From positions 1 to 64,000 of the forward strand of contig JAKJHU010000063.1 in assembly GCA_022316685.1 (NCBI GenBank): a stretch of DNA of 64,000 nucleotides, given 5' to 3'. A program made the position numbers and the translations under genes. How positions within the stretch are numbered: the first letter of the stretch is position 1; every line of letters starts with the position of its first letter. The notes beneath the pieces were generated by a model. The model did not search any database, was not told the DNA's origin, and worked only from the letters and a program-made list of their open reading frames with translations. Of the stretch, positions 20,990 to 32,711 are shown piece after piece. The DNA comes from Progne subis subis. Lineage: Eukaryota; Chordata; Aves; Passeriformes; Hirundinidae.

Positions 20990-23900
20990 GATACAGTAGA
21001 CATTGCTGATGGTTTAATTCTGGTTCTTCATGGATTTCTAAAGGGGATTTGTTCCATGCCTTCCCCTGCCATTGCACCCTTGGCCCTGGAGCAGGGCTGG
21101 TAGAGGTGCAGCGCACACCTGGCGCAGTGGGTGAGGCCAGCACAGGGAAGTGGCCCAGCTGACCTCAGGGTCCTCAGGATGGCTCCACTGTGGCAGCAGC
21201 TCAGTGGCACTGCTGCCTCTGCCCGATCAGCTCTGGCCCCTGTGGCTCTGTGCGTTTGCTGTGCATGTCACATCCACAGTGGGGTTTGCACTGTGGGTGC
21301 CGTCACCTGCGTTGGGAGAACACCTTTTCATCACTTTTCCTCTGTCCAGCACACCAGCATCCAAAGCTCCTGAGAAAACAGCATGACCTGGTAAGGGTAG
21401 AACTGCCTGACTAAGCTAATCCTGGCTGTAACAAATACCCACCCAAATCCTTCACAGTGGCAGTCATTTGTCCTGCTACAAGTCAAACAGGATAACCCAA
21501 TTCCTCAGTGTAACTTGAGAGTGAATCATTGTTTTCTGGGGAGTTATTATAACTATTTCCCAGGAAACCTTTGCTAACACTAGCAACAGCATGGCAAGGT
21601 CTGGCATCAATTAGAAAACATTTCATTGACTCCCAAACCTCCCCATCTTTTGTGGCGGTAAACTAGCTGAGGTTGCCCTGGCTGTGTCACCAAACACAGA
21701 GCCCCAGCCCCCTACCCAGAGCCACCCGGGGTCACTGAGGGGATGAACCACATCACCCGGCTCCAGAGAGGAAGAGAAAGCTCCCAATGCCCTTCCTGCC
21801 TCTCCCCAATTCCTGAGCAACTTGCCCACCAGCTGCTGCTTCCTGGGCCTGTGCTGGTCTCTAACTCAAGCTCTCGACATGAGCCCTGTTTGAGCAGAGA
21901 CCCCCAGTGCTGGTGTCACACTGGTGTCACAGTGTCACACTCGGTGTCTCTGGGCCAGCACAACACCTGAGTGACCGTGAGCACCACCCAGCTGGTGAGT
22001 GCAGCTGGATTGTCACCAGCTGGGCTAAGGAGTGACAAGGACTGACTGCAGAACCACCTGCCCTCCTCAATGCACCTTGCTTACTCTGATGAAAACCTGG
22101 CATCTTACAGGCATTTCAGCAGGTGCACTACCTAGATGACCAACCTGTGGGATTTATATTTTTTTAAAGCTCACTGGGTTCATAATCTGGAATCTTTATT
22201 TTTCCAGGTGCTCCTTCTCTAAGCTGTGTCATGCAATGGACATTCTTTTTTCTCTTTTTTTCTTGAAGTTATGAGTGAAAAACAAGCCTTTTTAAATTAT
22301 TTGAATACTTGTTGGTTTTTTAAATTATATTTCCCTCCCTTTACTGTTAATAAAAGATCAGTTAAGGTCAGGTAAACATCGCCCCCTTCATTCCTGCCTT
22401 TATTCTTTACTGACTTTACTTCTGGCAAAAGCACCTATGGTGAAACATAAAAGAAATTAAAGTTCTGGCACTTCATAAATTTCAAAACTAAAAAAGAAAA
22501 TATTGGAAAGCATAGTAACAAAAGAAATGTGACAGAAGGTGAGTAGCAAGGAAAAATCGGATAAACTGATTGTAATCCATTTTCAAAAGATAAATTTTTG
22601 AAGACTATTTCACAGATTATTTTAAAATAGCAGAAGATTGTGCTGTCTCAAAAATGAAAATTATTTAATGATGTTTTGCTGCTTCAAACTTGCAACATAA
22701 ATTTCTTGTTTCTCACCTACATTTTTTTCTGTACCTTCATACCTGGGCTATACATGCTTTCTATCAGCATCCTTCTCCTACTGAAAAAGTAAAAGAAAAC
22801 ATTTTCATCCTTGGAATCCTAATACTTTGTAACAAGAAATTTAAACCAACTTCATTTTTGAAAAAGTTCTGCGCCTCTCAAATCCCTCCAGTATTAAATC
22901 ATTACTTGAATTCTTTGGCAGAACTGGCAACAGCAAATTCAGTGTGACATCTCCTGTGTTTCAGGATTTTCATTCCAAACCGAGTCACTGCTGAACATAT
23001 TTCTGATACTGCCAAATAAGTGCTCTGTACTTACTATATAGTAACAAAAAAAAAAAAAAACAAACAACAAAAAAAAAAAAACAAAAAAACACCCAACACA
23101 AAACCCAAAAACAAACAAACAAACAAAAAACAAAAAAACAAAAGCCCCATAATGTTCAAGACATGATGTGAAAATGACCACAAATACTTCTTGTGAGATA
23201 TTGGAAGTGGCAGATGACGCCTTGATTGTGGAGGGAAAAATCTGAGGAGTTTGCCAGAGTAATTCCAACTTCCCTGCTAAAAGATGAAGATCCAATACTA
23301 ATCCTGACTTTCTAGGGGCCTCTGCACATGTGTGTGGTTTAATTTAAAGAGCCTGGATTTTCACTAAGTAGATACCAAAATTGATTCTGCCTCCTTCAGG
23401 CTGAACAGGGGGAAATGCTGACTGACAGAATCACCTGAGGGTAATAAATCTGCCAAGTGTTTTGTTAAACAGCCATTCAGTCTGAAATGCACCCTGGCAT
23501 TCTGGAATAACAATGGGCTACTGTAACGTGTGGTGCATTAATTACGGAGTTGACAAGAAAATTACCCTTCAAGCCAAGATTACTAAAAACTTTACTAGGC
23601 TTTTTTCCCCTCTGCTGTTAAATGCAGTATTCAGTGCAGCCCTCCCAGAGGTTCTGCCCACCTCCCCCTGCAGAGTTAACCAGCATGGCAATAAAGGTCC
23701 AAGGAGATCTGCACTAATATGTCACTGAGAACATTGGTTGCTTCCCCAAATTTTATTGTAGCTCCTAAATGATGAATATCAGCATTAAAAGTGGCCTTGG
23801 CTTTCCTCAGTGTAAGTTTTTCTGATAAAACAGAACAGAACAAAATGTTGCTTCAGTGTGTGACCGGATTTACATCGTACAACAGGCATCCTCGTGGATC

Positions 23901-25639
23901 CCTGGCAATCTGTCTATGAAAAAAAAAACAACCTGGCTTTCAAACACTCAAGTACTGGTGAGAGAGAAAGAACTCCAGTTTGGGAGGCAGTGCAAAATTA
24001 CTAACACATTAGTATAAGGACACAACTGAAATGAAAATGCTCTTTTATGAACAGAACATAATTTGTGTTTTCTCCAGGCAAAAACTCCTCTCTGATGCCT
24101 CTGGCAGCTCCTGAGACTGCTGCAGGACGCTCTGGACACTCTCAGCAGCGCAGAGCAGTTGTGCTGCAGCCCAAGGCACCTCACCTGTGTGTGCCACAGG
24201 TACCTACAGGCAACAAAGCCTCTTTCAAACAGGTGAATTCTTCCCCAGTGGCATCCTGCATCCAGGATGCAGAGACAGATCCCAAGGTTCTGTAAGTGCA
24301 ACGGGAAGACTTTTCTCTGGTATGATTCTTTCCAGGGTCTACTTTTGTTCAGATATTTGGAGATGTGAAAAATTCTGTGCATGAAAAAAATATACTTCAT
24401 CACAGATGACTAATTCTTAATTTTATTACATTAACTTCCTAAATACAATTACCAGGAATGCATTTGCTTTTTTGAATTAGAATCTCTCTCAAGACCCAGT
24501 CCAAATCTCCAAGGAGTGTTCAGCATTCATGCACTGCTGCTGATATGGAAAAGCATTTCTAGTATTGCCAAGACAGAAGTGCTTACTACCAAAGAAATGT
24601 TTCAAAACTGCACTAAAATTTACTCTGTAGAGTTGACAACAATGTGTTAGGACTAAAGAAAATATTACATGTGCCATAAGTTGAATTAAAACTCCAAGAT
24701 AAGCATAAACCTGAGCACTCAGTTTCCTACAGTTTGAGGTAAGGCAGTGACCTGCACTGACATGTGCATTTCCACGGACAGTGTTGTGAAAGGAAATGAG
24801 TCTGTTTGCAATCCAGGAGCCCATTAAACATGGCAGTCTGTTAACATATAGGCCCTAGCTCATATTATCACAGAAATCTTCAACCTCTTCCAATTTTGTT
24901 CTAGATATAAATTGCAAATTCCCAAGACAGTTCAGAGTAAGCAAAGCATTGCTGCTACTCTCTCTCTACCACTTTCATCTATCTTCTTTATTCCAAAGGG
25001 TTACTTCTGCCATGGGATATTCTATGTCTTGTAAAACCATCCTTCAAAGAAAATATGGTTGAACTCTTGATTTCTTGATCATACGATTCCCTACTGAATT
25101 GCATAGGATTAATAACTAGCTGCTTTGTATGAAGAACAAACATATAACAAAGGGTTGTCTGTACAGGATGGAAAAAAAATTCATTTCATATAATTTATGA
25201 CTTCCTTATGCCATGGAAGAAAATGGGTCTCTCCCGGTGCACCTGAGAAGAGTTCTACAGTTCAGAGTCAAGAAAAGAAAAACATAACACCAAATTTCTC
25301 CTTCTGCAATTACACTGATCTACAATGGATGCTCTTGTCTCTGAAATTCAGAATGACCAGTCACTACAGGAGAGAGATTTAAGAAAATAAATCTACCACA
25401 AACTTAAGGGCATGTGAAATGCACCAAAATCTGTGTCATTATCTTGATGATTTCATCCATGTCTACATCCTTTCCTAGGTCTCTGGCTATTTTTCTCAAG
25501 AAAAGAAAGCTTTTATTTCACATTGTTTATAGATTGTAGATATGATTAGTTCCCTCCTGTGTGACACTGTTGGATAGGGATGATGTTCCACAAACAGGGA
25601 TGCAGGTGAATGGGAATGGGCTGATACTGCTGGTGTTCC
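20990..25639. other. Gene-free stretch
   Basis: No gene recognised. It holds the A/C-only tract at 23.04-23.14 kb listed separately. Short open frames have no recognisable content. Confidence 0.5.
23043..23143. repeat. A/C-only low-complexity tract
   Basis: About 100 bases made only of A and C, with (A)n, (CAAAA)n and (AAAC)n stretches. A similar tract lies at 35.31-35.41 kb. Confidence 0.9.
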
Positions 25640-26845
25640 CACACCCAGCATTGATCAACTGTGGTGTGAGAAGCACTTGAAGAAGCAAAAGCAACACACC
25701 ATGGCACTGAGCAAACCCCCAAGGCAGCAGCCCACATCCAGCAGCAAATCCACTGCCATGCTTTGGCTGGATGTTGCGATGTAGAAATGGTACTTTCCAG
25801 AACAAGTGCCCCTGCTGTGACTGAACCACACAGTTTCTACCTCTGAGTGCACAGGAATCCACACAGCAGCTTTCCATTTTCAGTGTATCGCTACAACATG
25901 ACAAGAACCGTCAGTGAAGAGAGTGTATTGCTTTCATTTTTTGGTAGCTGGTTGTATGGTGAGGCCTCCTCAGCACATGTCACCTTCTATTCAATGAGGA
26001 TGATGATGACAGTCCAAAATTTTCACCATCAGGCCATTTCATGATGACTCCCAAGATCCCAGGGTGATTGGGATTTCCTGTTCAAGCTCACTCTATGATC
26101 AGTGCTATCCACTTATCCACGTGGCATCAGTGTGTGTTGCAGGGACTTTCCCTTTGAACGTCCAGCCCAGCACTGGTTGTTGGGCTGCCAAAAGAAGCTG
26201 TGCTTTGGTGCCAATCACTTCTGAAGCAGCTCAAACCCCTTCATAAGCAGGCAGTATCACTTTTTCAGTTGGGTGCAGCTGGCCCCAACTCCAGAACCCC
26301 AGGGGTTGTTCTCGAGTCTCTCCAGGTCCCTTCTGCCAGAGGCTCCAGGAAGGACCATTCTCCCCAGCTGCAGTGCAGAGCACATTCTGTAGAGCACAAC
26401 CTGACTGGCCCAAGGGCTACTGCCTGAAAAATCTCCTGTTTCATTTGTTCAAAAACTTGTTGTTGTTCAGGACCCCACCTCAAATGGTTCTTCTTCCAGG
26501 TCACGTGATAGGGAAGGTTTACAGTCTGACTGTAATCTGGAATATGTATCCTCCAAAACCCAAGAGCACCTAAGAAAAGCCTCTGTTTCCTTTCTGCTGT
26601 TTGCTGAGCACAGAGCTGTTTTGTTGACCATATCCATTGGAATCTGACAACATCCATCTTGCCATTTTACTCCTAAAAACTGAATTTCCCAGGCAGTTCC
26701 CTTGGCCTTAGTTTGCTTCATGGCAAAGCTGGCCTTCAGGAGGACTTGGTTTACCAAGCAATCCTGACCCCTCTCCCTGCTCTGGAAAAGAGCACCATAA
26801 GGAGCACATGAGGGAATATGTACAGGGTGAGGTACCACACCCACA
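25640..26845 (-). pseudogene. pol: Decayed ERVL pol fragment, reverse strand
   Basis: Read on the - strand, the segment gives blocks clearly homologous to the reverse transcriptase thumb/connection and RNase H of the 8-15 kb provirus: EIQFLGVKWQDG near 26.67 kb, LGALGFWRIHIPDYSQ near 26.55 kb, WGPEQQQVFEQMKQEI near 26.46 kb, NGPSWSLWQKGPGETRE near 26.33 kb, and an RNase H FTDGSC block near 25.92 kb. The frame changes repeatedly and stops intervene. No YxDD motif or integrase is present. It is more diverged than the provirus and belongs to an older insertion. Confidence 0.9.
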
Positions 26846-26958
26846 CGAACAGACCAAGCACCACTGCGACCAGTGGCTCCGGACCTAATACAGCAAATTT
26901 AGAACAAATTTGTTTCCAACTTGCTCTGGGCAGATCTGCTGTTATCTCAACCCTTCAA

Positions 26959-26976
26959 TCCCTACACTGGGTGCCA
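26959..26976 (-). other. Primer binding site relic of the reverse-strand ERV
   Basis: On the - strand TGGCACCCAGTGTAGGGA lies 11 bases after a CA end (plus-strand 26988). Its first eight bases are identical to the primer site of the other provirus, including A at position 5. This suggests both belong to related tRNA-Lys-primed lineages. Confidence 0.65.
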
Positions 26977-26987
26977 AATAAGGCTAT

Positions 26988-27390
26988 TGTGATTTAGGAA
27001 TGGTACTCACCAATTCAGCGCCTCCACCAAGAATCTGAACTGTGCTCCTCTCTTGCTCCCCTGCTTCCATCTCCCCGTCCCTGCCACAGCAGGATGGAGA
27101 AGAGAACTGGAGGCACAGAAGGCAAAAATCACAGGTTGAGGTAGGAATAATTTACTGGGGCCATGAGATAAGAAAAATAACAGTAACAGCAAAAATATTA
27201 ATAGCATAAGTGTACAAAAGTGTGCCAAAATGCTCACTGCAGCCACACTGCCCAGAACAGAGCCCTTTCTTCTGGAGAAATATTCCCTTCCCTTGGCCCT
27301 GCCAATTCTGTGAGGTGCTACAGAATAAACTCTGTGTCCCAGCCATGCCCCCTCAGGCTACTGCCAAAACTAACCCTGTGCTGGCCAGAA
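26988..27390 (-). repeat. Probable LTR relic of the reverse-strand ERV
   Basis: The - strand sequence upstream of the primer site ends in CCTAAATCACA, a plausible LTR terminus, and carries a pyrimidine-rich U5-like part. The outer end is not clear; about 27.39 kb is a guess from the change of character. No target duplication was found and no second LTR is seen. Confidence 0.5.
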
Positions 27391-29960
27391 CCAGGCACTG
27401 GGATGCAGGTGGGCTGAGAAACCTGAAGTAGCAGCAGATTGTTTGTGCTTTGGAGACCACTGCAGCGTTCAAAGGACTCATCCCACGCTTTCACCATTAG
27501 GGACTGCAAAGAGAGAGCACGCTGCTCACAGCTGTGCATTACCTGATACCACAAGTTCTGACACCTTTCCCAGGGCTCCTGCACTGGAAGAGCTGTGTCT
27601 GGGTGTCGTTGAACGGGGAACATTTTGTATCTATCCACATGACAAGAGACAGCGAGGCAGAGCTCAATCAGGCACGGACGGGGAACGTTTTCCAGCTGGT
27701 ACTGCTCATGCTCATCGCTGGGTGATTGTGTTACATTTCTCTGCCCTTTGTTGCTCTTTGTTCAGAAATGGTGGGATGGAATTCACCATATCTTTAAACT
27801 GTCACTTAGTGACATAGCTGCACTACTCATGAGCTTATCTTCTGGTTTGCAGCTTTTTTTCCCCCTGCTTTGTTTCTCCTACAATGTACATGTATTAGCT
27901 TTCTCATGAATTGGCTTTTCTTTACCGTGTGCATTAATTCCTAAATTACAATGTGTCATATCCTTTCAACTGCTCATGAGTGTCTTTGTAACTGTGGTAT
28001 TTTATGGCAATTTAACTCTGGAGATTACAAATAAAATTATCAGCTAAAAACAGAATGATTAGTAAGCCAAGGATCACATGCCAATCTGCAGTCTTGTTTC
28101 CCCAGCCCTGGGACTCCTCCAAGTGCCACAACTGCTGCATTCTCTACAGCCAACCCTGTTCACACCACCCATCTGCACAGTCGGATTTTTTTCAGAACAT
28201 GCATACAGTCAGCATAAGGCTAAACCAGAGACAATCCAGGACACTCATTAAAGGCAACAGCTTGGGAAAACCATTAAGTAAGAGGAAAGACTGCATGCCA
28301 GCAGAAGCAGTGGAACAAGCAAAGCAGATGTCTATGCACTGAAGACACTGGCATCCAGATAGACTCTCCTGGCTTTATTTAACAGAATGAAAACTCAGTT
28401 GGGGCAGTTGAGAGTTCCTTTTGACAATGCTCCCCACTTGTAGGACAGCTGTGTTTTAAAGATGAGGAACTGAGAGACAGATAATCCTGACTCACCCAAA
28501 TGAGCCTCATCATTGGAGAGATTTCCACAGAAATGGAGCAGAACACGCTTCTTGTTCCTACCCACATCCTCTCAAACACCCACTGAGCCCCAGTGCTCTT
28601 CAAGTCACAGGCCAAGAGGTGCTAACAGCCAGTGTGGTTAGAAATGGGAGAGGGAAAAATGAACAAAGACATGTCCTCTGTGTGCAGTTCAGTTTACTGC
28701 TGAAGACGTGGGGCTTCTGCAGAGAAGCAGCCTGGAGTAATGTCCCATACTGTTAGCTCTAAGCACAGGGCAATGGTCACAGAATGGACATAACACATCA
28801 TGGCGTGGCTGAGAAGATTGACGCCTCAAACACCTCTCTTCAATGCATGTACAAGAGTTGTTGTCTACAGCTGCACTTAAATGGAAACATGCTGCATAAA
28901 TATTGATACTTGCTGTGATTAATATTGCTATTTATATTAGCAATGATTGGGTTCACATAAAAATAATTAGCACAGCATGCACAGGTCCTATTTGCTACTA
29001 ATTATGCCACAGTTCATTTCACCAACAGCAATGTGTCACCAAGTCAATAGCAACCCATGATTAATACAGAGAACATATTATTTTAAAATAATCCCTGTGT
29101 AGCTACCTGTGATTATGAAATACTGGTAGGGGAAGTCCCTGCATAATTGCTTCAGGTGAGTTCCTGACCAGAGTTGCTAATGCTAACATAACTTGTAAAT
29201 ACAAGGATTAAAAAAAAAAAGTGTTACTCAGTGGTTTTGTTTGTTCATTTTCTGGCTTTTATTCTTTTTTCCATTATGTCCTTTGCACATCCAGACTCGG
29301 GGGTGACTGGGAAGATCAAAGCACCAGTTCTACCATTCTGCAGCTCCTCACAGTCTGATCACTCACTCCTGGAGCAAGGGGGTGTCATTCAAATCCCCTC
29401 TAAGGGAGCACCTGCAGCCACTCCCCCTTCTCCCGGAGATCTGGATGTACTTTTAGAAAACTCCTCACAGAACACACAGCTGGGCAATTGCGGCCCAACC
29501 ACACCACCCAGGCAGCAGCATGAATATAACAAACCTGTAATAAAGCCAGCCAGCAAAATCCTCCCCAGAGCCGCCTCCTGCCTCTGCCCAGCCTCGCTCA
29601 TCTCCCAGCTCCCCTGAGCGAGTCATTTAACCACGCTCGTCGCCACCTGGAAAGCCAGGACACTGCCGCTGCTCCACGACTCACAGGCTATCAGGAGACT
29701 TTGTTTACTGGAGTTTGCGAAGAAAACTGTGATTTTTGGGGATGAAATGAGTTGTCATCGGCTCTATTCTACAAGATGCTAGCTCTGGCCTGGATCCAGG
29801 AAAGCACTTAAGCACTTGGGTATCCCGTAAAAAAGTAGAGCAACTTTTCCGCTCACTGTATCACAGAAAATATATTCCAAAGAGCTTAAAAAAGGAGCAG
29901 AGACAAAACAGGGCAATGTAATTCAAGTGCTGATTCCAAAGACAAGAAGAATGCTTTTAT

Positions 29961-30002
29961 GAGCAGTCTTCTCTTGAGAACGCTCTCAAGAGCAGTCTTC
30001 TC
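29961..30002. repeat. Hairpin flanked by 13-bp direct repeats
   Basis: CTCTTGAGA (29971-29979), loop ACGC, then TCTCAAGAG (29984-29992) form a perfect 9-bp stem. GAGCAGTCTTCTC occurs at 29961-29973 and again at 29990-30002. Confidence 0.85.
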
Positions 30003-31490
30003 ACTTTTGGCTTCTGATGGCACCTGCAACATTTAAAAAGATGAAAGGGGCCACACGTCAAAGCCGGAATAAAAAACTTCGCAGGATGAAGACTCACAGA
30101 TCATTTAAAGACAGCAAATACAAACTTCCCTTTGCTCATCACTTATTAGTTAAGACAAACTTGGATGTAAGTTAATATTTCTGCACTTTTTAGTGTATGT
30201 GTTATTAATGCCAGGGTAGAGCAAAGGCTTTGTGCTGGTGTAGGGGTGGAGAAAACACAGCAGTATTTACAATAGATTCTGCAAACTCTAGTTCAAAAGA
30301 GATGACAGCTTCTGTAATTGCAGATGAGTACTTTCTTATTTGGTTTCCACCAGAAATACATTAAATTATCCTCACTGCCCCTAGCTAGTCCGTAAGCCTT
30401 TTCTTCTTACTGGCCAGAGTCCCATTCCCAGCAATCCTTTAAATTTCTCATTTTTCATGCAACTACCTTGATTATCTATGCTGTTAGTGTGCTCAGTAGC
30501 TTTTTGTTGGTAGAACGGATCCCAAGGGTATCGTTCTTTTTATTACATTTCACTGCCGTGTGGAGAGAATAGTCCTTCCTCTTTGGAGGTCAGAGAGAAA
30601 TGATCTATTCACTTCCTTCTAAATGGAGGATAATTCTGTTCTTGCTTGGCACTGAAACTTTTCTATCAGACACCTTCCTGGAGACAATATTATAAAAGTC
30701 AGATTTTCGGCAGATTTGAACGCTTTCTGCAGTTCACCACTGAAATATTGAATTAGATCTGAAATTATTTTCTTCTGCAGTAGCGTCACTTTAAGCAAGC
30801 TTTATGCCAGGGCTTTTGATGCCGAATTTCATCCCAGGGTGAATTCTTACATGTAGACTCTCAAAAGCATCCTTTACAATACACCTGCTAACCGGCCCTT
30901 GGTTCCAGTAGTGCTGCTGGCAGGCTCAGTTAGAAAGCAGCCTCGATGGGTATAAGACCATAAGCACAGGCTCTTTTTAAAATACAAACCTTCGAGCCTC
31001 TCTGTAATTTCTACTCCCCCAAAGCTGCATTGCGCTCCTGCCCAACCTGTACATTAAGAGGACGAGTACACCTCGTATTGGGAAGTGTGAATGCAACGAG
31101 GAGTGGATTGTGCTGATTAAGGCACAGGCATGCACTTCTGTATGCTGCAGCTGATAAACTGGAATTACTTGGTGAGCTGGGGATTGGGAATGGATGAATA
31201 CAATTGCCTAATTGAGACTTTGGTTTTTTAAAATCACTTTGAAAATACTTGTGAGTCCCTCCTTTTGCCTCCTCTGAGCATTGGTACTTTTAAATGGTAA
31301 CCAGTTTTGACTTCATGCAAGCTCACTGGAATCAGTAGAGAATTTTAATTAAATACAAAAGCATTTAAAACAGGATCCAAATGCTTAGAATTGGGAAAAG
31401 AAATTAGGCAACTTTGTGTAGATTTCAAATGAGTTTTCATTCCAGAAATGCACAAAACCTCTGAAACTGTGGGTGTTCTGCTGATAGGTT

Positions 31491-31504
31491 TATAAATGAC
31501 GTCA
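31491..31504. promoter_or_regulatory. Consensus CRE next to a TATA-like box
   Basis: The palindrome TGACGTCA, the full CREB/ATF site, is at 31497-31504, directly preceded by TATAAA (31491-31496) and followed by TGACCT, a nuclear-receptor half site on the other strand. No gene start is seen beside it, so an enhancer is likelier than a promoter. Confidence 0.4.
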
Positions 31505-32686
31505 AGTGACCTCAGCGACCAGCTTCAGGCAATGAAGAGCTCATTTTGAGCCGTGAACAATGAAGGCAATGCCTGATCCAATAAATAGTTCCTGAGCTTC
31601 CTGTGACCTAAGGAAAATTTAAATAAACCACCTATTTGAGAAACTATCTTGAATTTAAAAAAAAATTTAAAATCTACGTTTATTTATTAAAAAAATTACA
31701 GTTAATGAAAAAGTGTTTTCAGGGTATGCTGTTTGCTTCTTGTCATTTTTCCTGATATGAGAAAGCAAAAATCAAAAAGTTTTTACTTTTTTATCCGCGA
31801 CAGACTGTTCAAGTGTTATTTCCCCTGTCCTGGTAGATACATGTACACAAATATTAAGAGAAAATTGTAGAAGTTCAACGGCAAACTTCTAGATCCAGTG
31901 AATAGAAACATACTAAATAAACAATGTACAAAGAAATTGCAGCACATTTATCACGGGATTGTGAGGCAGGTTACTCTTATCATATGAGAGATGGGTGTGT
32001 TGCCCAGTTCCAGTAAGGCCAAGCTAACTGCCCTTGCTTACAGTAACCGGTAAAAAGCAGGATATAAATGGTTAGGATTCGTCAGGGTGATGTACGGTGG
32101 AGCTGTGCAGCAGCTCCTGGGACTGCAGCCTTATCTCTGCTGCATACGGCCTGGGGCTCAAAAATTATGCTCACTGTTAATACTACTTCCACAGGGAATA
32201 GAAATAGAATGCTATAACTAAGTAATAGCAAAAATATTTATGAACTCATTTTCTTTCCAATGTGTCGTGGTAATAATGACCGTTTTTCTTTCATTTAATA
32301 TTTAAAACCCACAAAAAAGTATGAGCAGAATTTACACCTATAAAAAATGTCTTTGAGCTGTACACAAAAACTGTCATCAGTGTTACTGCGTTGGTTTTTT
32401 CTGTTGAAAAGCTACAAATCTGACACCTAGCAAGGTATCTTTGGAAAGGTTTAATAGTGACTAAAAAGTCCTAAATGGAGACATGGTCATGGAGACAGCG
32501 GACCATGTTCACATTTCATATCACTATCACAAAATCCTACTGTTTCGGTTTATCTCGTGATTACACTACCGATGTCAGTGTACGACCTAACCCTAAAATG
32601 AAAACAAAATGACCCAATGTTGTGAAAACTTTATGTTTTCATGTACGTATTTTTTACTTCAGAAAGAGTGCTTTTACAGCATTTTC

Positions 32687-32711
32687 TTTTCCCACAAAAA
32701 GAGTGGGAAAA
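32687..32711. repeat. Perfect 9-bp hairpin
   Basis: TTTTCCCAC (32687-32695), a 7-base loop, then GTGGGAAAA (32703-32711). Confidence 0.8.

Noticed and set aside
32588..32600. Telomere-like CCTAACCCTAA
   Set aside because: Two units only; no interstitial telomeric array.
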